Shown here: positions 35,140 through 46,285 of the stretch, one piece after another | How positions within the stretch are numbered: position 1 is the first letter of the stretch | Layout of the letters: the number at the start of each line of letters is the position of its first letter | Source of the DNA: Acidobacteriota bacterium | GTDB lineage: Bacteria > Acidobacteriota > Terriglobia > Acidiferrales > UBA7541 | NCBI GenBank assembly: GCA_013289855.1 | Contig: JABCZD010000007.1 | Span: 248,001 to 312,000 of the forward strand | DNA: 64,000 nt | Direction of reading: 5' to 3' | Position numbers and translations under genes: made by a program | The notes under the pieces: generated by a model | Told to the model about the DNA's origin: nothing | Database searches by the model: none | Seen by the model: the letters and a program-made list of their open reading frames with translations, nothing else

Positions 35140-35784
35140 TTAGTGGTTCGGCGGAGTAGCCGGCTTGGTGGCCGGGGGAGTGGCTGGTTTCGCCGCAGCG
35201 GGTCTGGCTGCCGGAGAGCCAGCCTTGATGGGATACGCCTGATCATAGAGGCGGATGATGTCCTGCGTGACGTCGATCTGCGTGGACTTGTAGAGCACCG
35301 GCGAATTCTGCGCGGAAGAATCGAACACGATGACGAAACCGTTTTCGCGCGAATAGCGGTCCAGCACGTCGATCATTTTGCGCCCGATTTTGTCGACCAC
35401 GTCAGCCTGCGCGGCATTGACGTCTTCCTGATATTCGTCTTGCTTGCGCTGCAACTGACGTGTGAGCACTTCGCCCTGACGCTGCAGGCGCGCGCCTTCG
35501 TCCGGACTGAGCTTATCGGCGCCAACGGATAGACGCTGGCGGATATCGGCGATCTGCTTGTTCAATCCTTCCAGTTCCGACTGGCGAGCGGCAAATTGCG
35601 ATTGCAACTCCGCAGAAGCCTGCTTGCCTTCGGCGGTGGCGACGATGGCTTGACGCACATCGACGACACCAACTTTTCCCGAGGCCGCCGAGCCGGGCGC
35701 GGTCGTTTGCGCCCGAAGCGCAGCGGAGCCCAGCAGGGCTACAGCGGCGAGGGCGGCGGTACGAATTACAAATCTGCGATTCAC
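35140..35784 (-). CDS. OmpH/Skp-family periplasmic chaperone
   Basis: A 214-residue exported protein that would bind unfolded outer-membrane proteins. A signal peptide (VIRTAALAAVALLGSAALRA) is followed by the family start KVGVVDVRQAIVATAEGKQA and a long coiled coil (SELEGLNKQIADIRQRL, LTRQLQRKQDEYQEDVN). FVIVFDSSAQN closes the domain, and a Pro/Ala-rich tail follows. GTG at 35784 with AAGGAG upstream is the start; the frame is open to 35943. It lies between the large propeller lipoprotein and the ABC exporter. Skp proteins usually neighbour bamA, as here. Confidence 0.9.
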   Translation of the reverse strand: MNRRFVIRTAALAAVALLGSAALRAQTTAPGSAASGKVGVVDVRQAIVATAEGKQASAELQSQFAARQSELEGLNKQIADIRQRLSVGADKLSPDEGARLQRQGEVLTRQLQRKQDEYQEDVNAAQADVVDKIGRKMIDVLDRYSRENGFVIVFDSSAQNSPVLYKSTQIDVTQDIIRLYDQAYPIKAGSPAARPAAAKPATPPATKPATPPNH

Positions 35785-35982
35785 TTTGTTCTCCTTATTT
35801 TGTGGGTGACCACAATGCGGCCAACCTGCGCCAATTCCGAATTGGCTAGAAACTTGTGATGCCACTGTGTCCCCTAGAGGGAATAACAGGCCCGTTGCAA
35901 ACTTCATACTATAGCCGACCACCCGCGCTGCCCGCAACGGCAAAGGTACGCGTATCGCCCGCTTGCGGGCAACGCCGCCGCA

Positions 35983-38900
35983 TCAGTGCGGCATGGCAAA
36001 GAGCAGCACGCGATTGTTGGCCTGATCGGCAATGACCGCCAAATTCGACAACGGCTCGATCGCCGCGGCGAACAATGAAATACCGCCGATGCCGAGGGTG
36101 GATTGGTTCTGGAACGACAGAGCATCGATGATGCTTATCGTGTTGCTCGCCGAATTTACAGTAAGGATCGAGCTGGTCTGCGGATTGTACGCAATCGAAA
36201 AGGGGTTGATACCCACCTGCACGGTGGAAACCGAACTTGTAGTCGGGTTGAAAACGACGAAGGCATTGGAGTCGCTTTCCGTGGCGTAAAACAGCTGCGA
36301 ACCGGAGGCTGGATCAAATACGATTCCCGTGGGAATCGAACCAACGGAGGTGGTCGCAGCCGCATTCTTGGCCGGAACCGCGAGGCTGATATCAACGGCG
36401 TCTATCGCACCCGACGCGGGCGTGGAACTAATACTCAGCGCAGTGACCGCGGCCAAGCCGGTGGCGTTAGCGCCACCGTCGGGATCAATCGCCACGCCAA
36501 TGGGTTGCTGATCGGTGGCCACCGTCGTCGGCGCAATGGTGCCCTGGGGCGAAGCTTGCAGCGGCGTCATGTCGATGACCGTAGCGGTGTTGCTGCCGGT
36601 ATTGGCAACCACCGCGAGACCAGTTTCCTGCTCGATGGCGACGCCGTTTGGACCGGTGCCCACGACGATGTCGGTAGTGGCACCGACGGCTCTGGTACCC
36701 AACGTGAGGTCGAGGATCGACGCGGTACCGTCGGTGTTGTTAGTGACCACGGCGTATCCATACCGCGGAATGGTCGCTACTCCGGTGGGTCCTTTACCGG
36801 TGCCGATGGTAGTGAGACTGGCAAACTTGGCACCGGCATTCAGGTTGATTACCGCCACCTGAGCGCAGGCTATTTCGGTGACCACCGCGAAGTTCTGCTG
36901 GGAGTTAACGAGATCGTCGGCAATGGCCACGCCGCCAGGTGCGGCAGCTACGCCGGCACATGCAGGTATAGGAATGGCTTCGACGACGTGCAAATCCATC
37001 ACGTTCGATGTGGTGCCACCGGGGTTCGCGACATCCAAAGCGAAATTCTGCGGCCCGGTGAGAATTTGCTGGCTGCCGTTGGTGGCTGGCAGGGTGACGA
37101 GCAGCTCGCTCGGACTGGCGCTGGAAAACACCACGTCCGACGCCGGCAAAGGCACGCCGTTAAGCCGCACTTGCGATGAACTGCTAAATCCGCGGCCGAA
37201 AATCTGAATGCCGCTGATGGATTTCGGCAGCGCCGTGGAATTGATCAGCACGGCTTGCGAAAGTAACGCGGGACTCGCCACGCTGTTGTTGAGGTCTACT
37301 GGCGGCGTATTCACGCTTTCGATTTGCAGCGGTTTGATGTTTCCGAGATACAACGGCGTGATCGTGCCGCTGCCGGCGTTGACCGCCAACGCGAGGTTAT
37401 GAATCGGATCGACAGCGATGGCGCCGTTGAGATTAACGGTGATAGTGCCGGCCGGCTGCGGATTTGCCGCACAGGAGGCGGTTGGGAAGCAGATGGAGGT
37501 CGCGGCAAATTGGCCGGTTTCAACAATGGTTTCGCGGTCGCTGGCGGCCGGATCCAGAAGAGAAATCTGGTTGTTCTGCAGATTCCCTAGGTCAAATCTC
37601 AGTGACACGACCGTGTTGGTGAAGGGCTGGTAGGCCACCGCGGAAACGCCCAATTCCGGCGCACACTGCGGAGTGGGCGTGACGATCGCCAGATTTAGCC
37701 CATTGCATAGGCTCAACGCGCTCACATTTTGGTCCAGCGAATTGATGAACGTAACCTGTGGTCCGCCGACCGAGAACCCGCCGTTATTGGGATCCGCCAG
37801 CGCGGCGCTGTTCGTGATGGGATTGATGTCGATGCCCTGAATGGTCGGGCTAATCGAGTACGTAATATTGTCGGTTCCCACGCTGAGAAAACCCTGCTGC
37901 GCGGCGGTGCTGGTACTGGTGTCGTCGTTGGCACCCACTTGAGCGTAAGTGAACTGCAGATTATTGATTACGCTGAGCACCGGGAAGGCACCATTGAAGC
38001 TCGTGCCTGCTGGCTTACCGAGCGGCAAACCGCTGATCAAGACCGTTGGGAAGGTGCCGGGGACGATATTGTGCGGCGTGTTCGGCGCCATGGTGACGGT
38101 AACAATATTGGCGGTACGCATCGCGGACGCGATCTGCAAGGGGCCCTGCGAAGGATTGGTCAGATTGACCGCCGTTAGCGTTCCCGCGCCGCCGGGCGAT
38201 ACGTACGCCATGTGCGCGCCAGGCTCGAAAGCGATTTGTGGATTCGTGCCGGTATTCAACGTCGCCAGCGCCACCGGGCAATACGACGTACCGTCGCCGG
38301 GAGCAAAACCCGGCAAACATATGCTGGGGCTCTGCGAAGGATCGAGGTTGATCACAAAACCGGCGTTGGTGGAAGCGAACGCCACCAAGGCACGGTGGGT
38401 GAAAGGATCAATGCCGACGGAATATGGATTCGGCGAGGGATTCGCACCGGCGCCGGTAAGTCCCGACGGCGGTATCAGGTTATTAAGAGGAATCGTTTCG
38501 AGCAGCGCCCCCCCGGGGATGGTGAGCACGGTCAGCGTCTGGGCCTGATAGTTCACCACCGCCGCGATGGACTGAAACGGACCTGCCGCGGGGCATTGCC
38601 CGGTGACAGGATCAGCAGCCGTGCCCTTGGCGCAAACCTGGCGATCAATGGCCACACCCGTCGGCAAATTGCCCGCTGCCGGGCTGCCCGTGGGGAAAGC
38701 TCCGGCCAGCGACGGCGGCGTGGTGCTTAGATTGATAAACTGCACCATGTTGGTCGCCGCCTCAGTGACGGCCGCGTAACCGAGGATGGGATCGACGGCG
38801 ATCGCGCTGGGCTTGCTGTTCGGGCCTAACGAGATCGGCGCTGGGATCGGGCATGCCATCGTACCGGGCGTCGCACATATCTGGGTCGGATAATTGCCGT

Positions 38901-40485
38901 TGGTATCCGCCACGCAGGTAACTGAAGTCAAAGGACACGGGGGAAATACCACGTTGGTGATATCGAACGGAAGAGGCGTCGTAGCGATCGTCTTATCGCT
39001 CTGATTCGCGTAGGCGGGTAGTATCGCGATGTTGCTATACACGGTCGACGAGTTGTTGACATCCAGCGCGTTCGTAACGTTGATCGGCAAAAGTCCTCGA
39101 ACGTCGCCGGTGGTCTTAACCGTGCCGATCAACCGGCGCGGATCGCTACCCACTGGAGGTGGGGGGATCGCCAACGCGGTGCCGTTGAAATTTAAACTTA
39201 CAATCGGAGCTCCTGACGGACCGTAGTAACCGCCGTCCACGGACACGTTCGAATTTGTAGTACCTTCGGCAATGTCGGGCGGGTTGGAAGCCACCAGTCC
39301 AGGCCGGACGGGGACCACTGTAAAGTTGAATGTAGCGATGGGCGTCGTTTGATCCGCCGGGTTACCTGGCGTGATCCCCACGGTATACGTCGCCGGAAGC
39401 GCGAGTTGCGCTGCCGTGAGGCGTAGACGCGCACCCGTGGAAACGGGTCCGGTGGTGAGGCCGTAAGTGGACGGGGTAAAGAACACTTTCACAGCGTCCG
39501 AACCTGCGTCGATACCAGTAGTTACACCCGTCGTATTGTTTTTAAGCGTTAAGCCGATCTGTGACGTGAGATTCGTGGCGTTGAGGAACACATCGGCTTG
39601 CGACGCGCCCTGCGGGACAATGGTGGGCCATAAACTATTGAAGGTTATGTTTCCGCCGTTCACCAATGTAATCGTGGCGATAGCGACTCGTGTGGTGTCT
39701 TGTTTGGCGATGGCGTAAATGGTCGCCGTGGTATTTGCAGGCAACGTCGCTGGTGCGGTATAGATCTCGTTACCGCTCTGGCCCGGGGCGGCGGCGATGG
39801 TGCCGCAGGATGGGCTGCATTGCGGAGTGGTCGGCGTATAGGTGCCGGCGATCGAGGGCGTTCCGCCAGTGTTCACGGTGGAATTGGTGAGCCCCCACGT
39901 TACGTCTCCCGGAATGGTGTCCGTGGTGAGCGACGCGACAAATTGTTTTGACTCGCCAACGTTGCCATTGTTACCAACTGCCAGGGTCGCGGTGGTCGGC
40001 GCGATGCTGACGAGAATGCCGGAGTCCAACGTGATCGTCAGCGTGCCAAACTTGCTGGGAACGGCGGTCGAGTTAGCCTTAACGGTAATGACCAAGTTCG
40101 GATACTTGGTCTGATCGGGGAGCATCGCAGGCGCGGTGTAGATTTCCGTCGTGGGCTGCACGTTGGAGAATGTGCCGATGGCGGGCTCCGCCCCAGCGCA
40201 ATCCACTGGAGTGGAGGTCTTGGTGGTGGTGCCAGTCACGGTGGTGGTGGTGTAGGTGCAGCTAAACGTAACGTTCACGTCCGCGACGCCGTTGACCAGA
40301 TCCGGCCCGGTAACCGTCGCCGTGATGGTATCCGCCTGGGTGACTACCACAACGCCGCCGAGCGAGTCCGTCACCGATACGGTGAGCACGTTCGAGCTGC
40401 CGCCCCCGCAGCCGCTCAACCACAGCGACATCACCACCAAAGTTCCAAGAAGTGCTTTCAACCCAAAGTTCGCCTTCGTTCGCAC
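35983..40485 (-). CDS. Giant lipoprotein with Ig-like, TIG and YVTN/NHL beta-propeller repeats
   Basis: A 1500-residue surface lipoprotein. The N-terminus is hydrophobic and ends in a lipobox LSGC followed by GGGSS. The first 400 residues have Ig-like strand patterns (VTATVTGPDLVNGVADVNVT), a middle part contains propeller-type repeats (GYAAVTEAATNMVQFINLST), a TIG domain sits near residue 1130 (ISGIQIFGRGFSSSSQVRLN), and the C-terminus holds YVTN repeats (GLAVVANTGSNTATVIDM). GGGGG upstream supports the GTG at 40485. It is placed between bamA and the skp-like gene, an unusual position. Ligand or role is unknown. Confidence 0.85.
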   Translation of the reverse strand: MRTKANFGLKALLGTLVVMSLWLSGCGGGSSNVLTVSVTDSLGGVVVVTQADTITATVTGPDLVNGVADVNVTFSCTYTTTTVTGTTTKTSTPVDCAGAEPAIGTFSNVQPTTEIYTAPAMLPDQTKYPNLVITVKANSTAVPSKFGTLTITLDSGILVSIAPTTATLAVGNNGNVGESKQFVASLTTDTIPGDVTWGLTNSTVNTGGTPSIAGTYTPTTPQCSPSCGTIAAAPGQSGNEIYTAPATLPANTTATIYAIAKQDTTRVAIATITLVNGGNITFNSLWPTIVPQGASQADVFLNATNLTSQIGLTLKNNTTGVTTGIDAGSDAVKVFFTPSTYGLTTGPVSTGARLRLTAAQLALPATYTVGITPGNPADQTTPIATFNFTVVPVRPGLVASNPPDIAEGTTNSNVSVDGGYYGPSGAPIVSLNFNGTALAIPPPPVGSDPRRLIGTVKTTGDVRGLLPINVTNALDVNNSSTVYSNIAILPAYANQSDKTIATTPLPFDITNVVFPPCPLTSVTCVADTNGNYPTQICATPGTMACPIPAPISLGPNSKPSAIAVDPILGYAAVTEAATNMVQFINLSTTPPSLAGAFPTGSPAAGNLPTGVAIDRQVCAKGTAADPVTGQCPAAGPFQSIAAVVNYQAQTLTVLTIPGGALLETIPLNNLIPPSGLTGAGANPSPNPYSVGIDPFTHRALVAFASTNAGFVINLDPSQSPSICLPGFAPGDGTSYCPVALATLNTGTNPQIAFEPGAHMAYVSPGGAGTLTAVNLTNPSQGPLQIASAMRTANIVTVTMAPNTPHNIVPGTFPTVLISGLPLGKPAGTSFNGAFPVLSVINNLQFTYAQVGANDDTSTSTAAQQGFLSVGTDNITYSISPTIQGIDINPITNSAALADPNNGGFSVGGPQVTFINSLDQNVSALSLCNGLNLAIVTPTPQCAPELGVSAVAYQPFTNTVVSLRFDLGNLQNNQISLLDPAASDRETIVETGQFAATSICFPTASCAANPQPAGTITVNLNGAIAVDPIHNLALAVNAGSGTITPLYLGNIKPLQIESVNTPPVDLNNSVASPALLSQAVLINSTALPKSISGIQIFGRGFSSSSQVRLNGVPLPASDVVFSSASPSELLVTLPATNGSQQILTGPQNFALDVANPGGTTSNVMDLHVVEAIPIPACAGVAAAPGGVAIADDLVNSQQNFAVVTEIACAQVAVINLNAGAKFASLTTIGTGKGPTGVATIPRYGYAVVTNNTDGTASILDLTLGTRAVGATTDIVVGTGPNGVAIEQETGLAVVANTGSNTATVIDMTPLQASPQGTIAPTTVATDQQPIGVAIDPDGGANATGLAAVTALSISSTPASGAIDAVDISLAVPAKNAAATTSVGSIPTGIVFDPASGSQLFYATESDSNAFVVFNPTTSSVSTVQVGINPFSIAYNPQTSSILTVNSASNTISIIDALSFQNQSTLGIGGISLFAAAIEPLSNLAVIADQANNRVLLFAMPH

Positions 40486-40686
40486 GCTATCCCCCACATA
40501 TTGCGGCGCTGCCGCCGATTGATTCTTACGGACGCAGACTGTTTCCAGCCCAGCTTCGGCCCAGTTTGCTGCCCATCCGTGACCCGATGCTGCATTCACG
40601 CGATCCAGTAACGACCGCGCGTGTATTCTGAAATCCAAAATCCCGATCTTCGCTGCGCCAGCGCCTCCGCGAGAAAAATCCGCGGG

Positions 40687-43600
40687 CTAGAACGTGCGGC
40701 TGACGGTAAAGCGAAAAGTGCGCAGCGGCTCAAAATAATTCAAATTGCCCGGATTGTTGATGAACGCCTGCAGCGCCGGATCGAGCACGAACTTCCTGAA
40801 TGCCGGCGGCAGCGACTGGAGCGAAGCCAGTTCTCCCGGATCGATATAATCCTGGGGCGCGAAAATCTGTTCGTGCAGGCGGTTCACGTTGTACGCGTAG
40901 TAGATGCGGAACGGCGCCTGAATAATGGGCAATTGCACCACGAATTCGATACCCGTGGAAGCGCGCGGCCGGAAATTTGTGCCATTCGCGATGGTTAAAT
41001 TCTGTGAAAGCTTGGGAACGGCGGACACACTGGCCAGCGGAAAGTTCGTTTCCAGGTTGGCCAACCCGCTAGGATCCAGCTTCAGACCACCGGTGTTCAC
41101 GATGCCCACGGTTCCGGCATCAATAAACAACGCCATGGTCACTGGACCGGCGATGGGGATGCGGTACTCGAAATTGCCATAGGTGGTAAAGTCGCCGCCG
41201 GGAAACGCAATGCTGTAAGCCAGAATGGGAACGGAAAAGGTTGTCAGCGTGCTGCCGCCAGATCCGGAAAGATGCGTGTTCGAGTAATAAGTAAACGGCT
41301 GCGATACCAGCGTGGGAATAAAAGTCACCGGCGAAATGGAGCGGATGTCGTAGCCGCGCAGGTCATTTTCGCCGCCCATGTAGAAGCGGCTATACGGTGG
41401 CACGTCCTTGCCGCCGTAACCCGTGATGAACGCCGTGGAAAAGTGCATACCGATGACGTTGCGCTTGTGATACGTCGGCATAAACTTCTTGAAGTCAAAC
41501 GTATTGGTGACGGAATTCACGTTTCCGCCCAGCGGTCCGCCGGCTAAAGACACGGAGTAAAAGTAACTCTTGCCGGTGGTGGGGTTTTGCGGATTGTTGA
41601 TGGTGTTGTGCGTAACGGACGGCGTGATGGCGCTCGAAATAATGCCATTCAGGGCGCTGGGGCCGGCCACGCTGCGGAATTGCAGCGATGTAAACAGCAA
41701 ACTGGAAGTGTCGTTAAAGGCCGTGATGTCGGTATGCGTCAGGCCGTAGGTTAACGAAAAGCGCGTAAAGGAAAGTCTCTTCACCGGGTAACTGCCGTAG
41801 ACGGTGAAGCCGTAGCTGTTCTGCGTGTAGTCCTGCACGAATTCCGGGTTGATACTGATGGCCTGGCCCTCTTCCTGGGCCAGCTGCTTGGCTTGATTGA
41901 AATTGTAGCGCGTGGAGAAAATTGTAAAACCGCTTTGGATGGGCTTGTCGAACAAATACGGCTCGGTAAAACCAAACGTGAAGCTGCGCTGCAGGTCTCC
42001 GAACTGCGCGGATAGCGTAAGCGTTTCGCCAAGTCCCAGGAAATTATTGGTCTGATAGGTCAGCCCTATGAAAGTGCCGGCCAAGCCGCTGACGCCTCCC
42101 TGCAGACCGATGGACTGCTTTCCCTTTTCCTTGAGCTTCAGGGTAATGTCCACCGTGCCGTCTTTGGTATTGCGCTTGATTTCCGCGGCCTTATCCGCTT
42201 CGATGCGTTCAAAGTAATTCAGCTGGTTGAGGCGCAGGATACTGATTTCCCACAACCGCTTGTTGAACAGCTGCCCCTCGTCGATCAGCAATTCGCGGCG
42301 GATCACTTTGTCGCGCGTGGTGGTGTTGCCGCTGAAGTCGATGCGGCGAACATAATATTGCTTTTGCTCGTCAAACTTGAGCGTCACGTTAATTACTTTG
42401 GTTGCGTCATCAACGTCCGTCTCGGGCTCCGGAGTGAAATCGATAAAGCCAAATTCTCCGTACGCCGAGGTGTAATTCTTCAGCGCTTTGCGCACTTTAT
42501 CCGCGGAGAAAACATCGCCCGGTTTCATCGGCCACAGGCCCTTCAAGGCCGCTACCTTGAGCGAAAGCGCTTTATCCGGATCGGCGCTGACGATCTTAAG
42601 TGTGCCCATGTGGTACTGCGCGCCTTCTTCAATATGGATGGTGATGTTTACGGCTTTGCCGGGGGCTTTACCGGCGAAAGGCAATGGCACTCCGAGCTTA
42701 TAGCTGTCGGTATCGACGTTTTCTATCGTCGGATCCGGGACCGTCACCTTGAAGTAGCCATTGTCCTGATACAGCCCTTTAATACCCACTTCAATGTCTT
42801 CGTTGAGCTTGTCTTTGTCGTAGGTCTTGGACATCACGTTGATTTCCGTGATGTACAAAGGAATGGCGTAGGGCCGGTCGTGGTGCATGGCGCGAATCAG
42901 TTTGCGATTGCTGAACGCGTGGTTGCCGATGAAAATAATTTTCCCGACTTTTACCTTGGGGCCTTCTTCAACCTTGAAAACAAGAATGACCGCGTTGCTC
43001 GAGGCGATGCGCTCATATTGCGGCGTCACTTTGGCGAACTGGTGGCCATGTTCGCCAAGCAACTCCTGCAACACGACTTCCGCCTTCTTGATTTTTGTGG
43101 GATCGAACTGACTCTCCACCGTCAGGCCGACCTTGCGTTCCTTAAAGCGGTCGAGAATATCTGATTCGGAAACGGAATGGATGCCGTCGTAGCGGATGCG
43201 GCGAATCACCGGGCGCTCCGTCACCTCGAAAATAATAATTCTGGCGTTCGGGTTGTCCGGCGCGTCTTCCACGTGCATCTTCACGTCTTCGAAAAACTGC
43301 GTGTTCCACAACGCCTGAAAGTCGCGGCGCAACGTATCTTCGTTATAGGGGTCGCCGTCGCGGCTGAAGATGCGGGCTTTTAAGGTGTCGCTGCGAATGC
43401 GCCGGTTGCCGATGAATTCAATACGCTCGATGACGATACGCGTCTGGCCGGAAGCATCCTGCACGCTGGATTGGGCTGGCTCTTGCGATGCGTTGGAAGT
43501 GTTTTCGGACGGAAATTCGGCCGCGGAATTCGCCGCCGCGGATGTAGCCTCATGGCCAGTTGCGGAATCCAACGTAGCGGATGCAACTTTAGACCCCGCC

Positions 43601-43713
43601 GTCGCAGGGCCCCCCGGGGGCTGTTTCCCCGCCCACGCGGGCGAACAAGCCGTCAGCAAAAGCAAAAACGCTGCGAACCGGATCGCTCTGGGCGCTGGAA
43701 TCCCGCCTAACAC
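40687..43713 (-). CDS. bamA: Outer-membrane protein assembly factor BamA
   Basis: Inserts beta-barrel proteins into the outer membrane. The signal peptide (FAAFLLLLTACSPAWA) is followed by a low-complexity linker and five POTRA domains starting at VIERIEFIGNRRIRSDTLK; further POTRA starts are RRIRYDGIHSVSESDI, VGKIIFIGNHAFSN, and VRRIDFSGNTTTRDKV. The beta barrel follows (SIGLQGGVSGLAGTFIG, barrel end FRFTVSRTF with a C-terminal Phe). Total about 1008 residues, longer than E. coli BamA. The start at the GTG at 43713 fits the signal peptide; a TTG at 43770 is an alternative. Downstream of clpC. Confidence 0.93.
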   Translation of the reverse strand: MLGGIPAPRAIRFAAFLLLLTACSPAWAGKQPPGGPATAGSKVASATLDSATGHEATSAAANSAAEFPSENTSNASQEPAQSSVQDASGQTRIVIERIEFIGNRRIRSDTLKARIFSRDGDPYNEDTLRRDFQALWNTQFFEDVKMHVEDAPDNPNARIIIFEVTERPVIRRIRYDGIHSVSESDILDRFKERKVGLTVESQFDPTKIKKAEVVLQELLGEHGHQFAKVTPQYERIASSNAVILVFKVEEGPKVKVGKIIFIGNHAFSNRKLIRAMHHDRPYAIPLYITEINVMSKTYDKDKLNEDIEVGIKGLYQDNGYFKVTVPDPTIENVDTDSYKLGVPLPFAGKAPGKAVNITIHIEEGAQYHMGTLKIVSADPDKALSLKVAALKGLWPMKPGDVFSADKVRKALKNYTSAYGEFGFIDFTPEPETDVDDATKVINVTLKFDEQKQYYVRRIDFSGNTTTRDKVIRRELLIDEGQLFNKRLWEISILRLNQLNYFERIEADKAAEIKRNTKDGTVDITLKLKEKGKQSIGLQGGVSGLAGTFIGLTYQTNNFLGLGETLTLSAQFGDLQRSFTFGFTEPYLFDKPIQSGFTIFSTRYNFNQAKQLAQEEGQAISINPEFVQDYTQNSYGFTVYGSYPVKRLSFTRFSLTYGLTHTDITAFNDTSSLLFTSLQFRSVAGPSALNGIISSAITPSVTHNTINNPQNPTTGKSYFYSVSLAGGPLGGNVNSVTNTFDFKKFMPTYHKRNVIGMHFSTAFITGYGGKDVPPYSRFYMGGENDLRGYDIRSISPVTFIPTLVSQPFTYYSNTHLSGSGGSTLTTFSVPILAYSIAFPGGDFTTYGNFEYRIPIAGPVTMALFIDAGTVGIVNTGGLKLDPSGLANLETNFPLASVSAVPKLSQNLTIANGTNFRPRASTGIEFVVQLPIIQAPFRIYYAYNVNRLHEQIFAPQDYIDPGELASLQSLPPAFRKFVLDPALQAFINNPGNLNYFEPLRTFRFTVSRTF

Positions 43714-43856
43714 ACAAAATTTTCTTTCGGCGGCCGATGAGGTCGTCAAGGCCGCGTCCCCCAAACCCAAATTGTGCCTTCTCCCGCCGGACCCGGTGTG
43801 GGCCGGCCGTGCGTGGTTCCCGGTACGTCCGGGTTCCGTCGTTGGTGTCAGATTCG

Positions 43857-46283
43857 CTAGTGGACGACCGGGGTTGCCTCAACCACCGGTCGAAATGCCA
43901 AGCCCTCTTCCCCGACGTAAATCTGCAGCGTCGCGGGCCTTTGAATGCCCCCTTGAATCAAGGCCTCGGACAAGGGATCTTCTACATATTTCTGCAAAGC
44001 CCGGCGTAGCGGACGCGCTCCGTAATTGCGGTCCGCACAGGTTTTCTCGAGGATCCACTGCCGGGCTTCCGGCGAAACCACCACTTGCACCTGGCGGTGA
44101 ATCAACGTGTCGTTCATTTGTCCCACAAGCAAGTCGATGATGCGCAGCAAGTCTTCGTCTGCAAGCGGATTGAAGATAATAACCTCATCCAGGCGATTTA
44201 GGAACTCCGGATTGAAGGCCCGCTTAACTTCGTTCATCACCAGGTCCTCCACGGACTTGGTGCCCGCTTCCTCTCCGGCGGACTGGAAGCCTAGCGAAGT
44301 GCGCTTTTGCAAATGCCGCGCGCCAAGGTTGGAGGTCATGATGATGATGGTGTTACGGAAATCGACAGTATTGCCGAGACCATCAGTGAGCTGGCCGTCT
44401 TCAAAAACTTGCAGCAGGATGTTGAAAACATCCGGATGCGCTTTCTCGATTTCGTCCAGCAGGATCACGGCGTACGGCGTGCGGCGCACGCGTTCCGTCA
44501 GTTGGCCGCCCTCTTCGTAACCCACATAGCCTGGAGGCGCGCCGATCAGCTTGGAGACCGAGTGCTTCTCCATGAATTCGGACATGTCGAAGCGAATCAG
44601 CGATTTTTCCGAACCAAAGAGAAATTCCGCGAGCCGTCGCGCGACTTCCGTCTTGCCCACACCGGTGGGCCCCAGGAAGAAGAAGCATCCGACGGGGCGC
44701 GCGGGAGACTTTAGTCCGGCGCGGCTACGGCGAATGGCGCGCGCCAGGGCGGTGATAGCTTTGTCCTGGCTGATTACCCGCTTGTGCAACTCCGGTTCGA
44801 TGCGCAGCAGTTTTTGCTGCTCGTCTTCCTTGATGGAGCTAACCTGAATGCCCGTCCAGCGCGACACTACATCTTCGATGTCTTCGCGGGTGACGATACC
44901 CGTGGAGGCGTCATCCAGCTTGTAACGGTCGCGCAGGCCGCGCAGATTTTCTTTTTCTTTGCGCTCTTCTTCGGAATAAAACCGCGCCTTATCAAATTCG
45001 TGATTGGCGATGGCCGTTTCCATGCGGTGGGTGATGAATTTCACGCGCTTCTGCACTTCGCCGACTTCTTCGGGCACCGTAGCCTGGCGCAACTTCACGC
45101 GCGCACCAGCTTCGTCGATCAGGTCGATAGCCTTGTCCGGCAGAAAACGGTCGGGAATGTAGCGATTCGAGAGGTACACCGAGTATCTCAGCGCTTCGTC
45201 GGTATAGCTGACGGCGTGAAATTTTTCGTAGCGTTCGCGCACGCCTTGAATCACCAGCACCGCTTCTTCCTCATTAGGCGCGGGCACTTTCACGGATTGG
45301 AAGCGCCGCTCCAACGAGCGATCCTTTTCCACCGACTTGCGATATTCCCCCGGCGTGGTCGCGCCGATGCACTGAATTTCACCGCGAGACAGCGCGGGCT
45401 TCAGAATGTTGGCAGCGTCGAGAGAGCCTTCCGCCGATCCGGCGCCCACCAAAGTGTGCAGCTCATCGATGAACACGATGGAGTTCTGGCTCTCCATCAG
45501 TTCTTTCATGATGGTCTTGAGTCGCTCTTCAAACTGTCCGCGGTATTTCGTGCCCGCCACGATGAGCGAAAGATCCAGCGACAAAATGCGCTTGTCCGCC
45601 AGAAACGGTGGGACGTCGCCATCGGAAATGCGCTGCGCCAGACCTTCGACAATCGCGGTTTTTCCAACGCCAGGTTCGCCGATGAGTACGGGATTATTCT
45701 TGGTGCGCCGGCAAAGGATTTGAATCACCCGTTCCACTTCACCATCGCGACCCACCAGCGGGTCCAGCGAACCTTCGGAGGCCGCCTGCGTCAAATCGCG
45801 GCTGAACTCCGCCAGCAAAGACGTTTCCTTGGGGCGCGCCGCCGCAGTTTTTTCCCCGGAGGTGCGGCCCAACTCTTCGCGCAGCGTCGTCAACCGCAGT
45901 CCGCGCTCCATCAAAATTTCCGCGCCAAAACATTTTTCTTCGCGCAGGATTCCGAGCAGCAAATGCTCCGTGCCCACGTGCTTGTGGCCGAGCCGTTCGG
46001 CTTCTTCCGCCGCCATATTAAGGATACGCTTGCACTCTTGGCTCAGCGGCACTTCCACGGACGTCGAAATGCGCTCGCGGATGGTGATGCGCGCCTCAAT
46101 CTCTTTGCGAATGCTCTCGATGGAGCCTTGCTGCCGCAGGAAGCGGTTCGCCAGCGCTTTATCTTCGCGCATCAAGCCGAGCAACAGATGCTCCGTCTCA
46201 ATGTACGGGCTGCCGTACTGGCTGGCTTCGTAGCGTGCAAAGAAGATGACGCGTCGCGCTTTTTCTGTATAACGTTCGAACAC
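43857..46283 (-). CDS. clpC: ATP-dependent Clp protease ATPase ClpC
   Basis: An 808-residue AAA+ unfoldase. Two N-domain repeats lead into D1 Walker A ([14 protein letters not shown]) and Walker B region ([13 protein letters not shown]). A UVR-like coiled coil ([20 protein letters not shown]) separates D1 and D2. D2 has Walker [15 protein letters not shown] and the LGF loop (TSLGFQSAG) for docking ClpP. GTG start at 46283 follows lolD by two bases. Its partner ClpP is not in the window. Proteases of this kind control regulators and misfolded proteins. Confidence 0.95.
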   Translation of the reverse strand: MFERYTEKARRVIFFARYEASQYGSPYIETEHLLLGLMREDKALANRFLRQQGSIESIRKEIEARITIRERISTSVEVPLSQECKRILNMAAEEAERLGHKHVGTEHLLLGILREEKCFGAEILMERGLRLTTLREELGRTSGEKTAAARPKETSLLAEFSRDLTQAASEGSLDPLVGRDGEVERVIQILCRRTKNNPVLIGEPGVGKTAIVEGLAQRISDGDVPPFLADKRILSLDLSLIVAGTKYRGQFEERLKTIMKELMESQNSIVFIDELHTLVGAGSAEGSLDAANILKPALSRGEIQCIGATTPGEYRKSVEKDRSLERRFQSVKVPAPNEEEAVLVIQGVRERYEKFHAVSYTDEALRYSVYLSNRYIPDRFLPDKAIDLIDEAGARVKLRQATVPEEVGEVQKRVKFITHRMETAIANHEFDKARFYSEEERKEKENLRGLRDRYKLDDASTGIVTREDIEDVVSRWTGIQVSSIKEDEQQKLLRIEPELHKRVISQDKAITALARAIRRSRAGLKSPARPVGCFFFLGPTGVGKTEVARRLAEFLFGSEKSLIRFDMSEFMEKHSVSKLIGAPPGYVGYEEGGQLTERVRRTPYAVILLDEIEKAHPDVFNILLQVFEDGQLTDGLGNTVDFRNTIIIMTSNLGARHLQKRTSLGFQSAGEEAGTKSVEDLVMNEVKRAFNPEFLNRLDEVIIFNPLADEDLLRIIDLLVGQMNDTLIHRQVQVVVSPEARQWILEKTCADRNYGARPLRRALQKYVEDPLSEALIQGGIQRPATLQIYVGEEGLAFRPVVEATPVVH

Positions 46284-46285
46284 GA

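Noticed and set aside
36103..37179. 358-codon plus-strand frame over the lipoprotein gene
   Set aside because: Gly/Arg-rich shadow of the repeat protein; no ribosome site or family pattern.
42358..43164. 268-codon plus-strand frame antisense to bamA
   Set aside because: Shadow frame of bamA; composition typical of the reverse complement.
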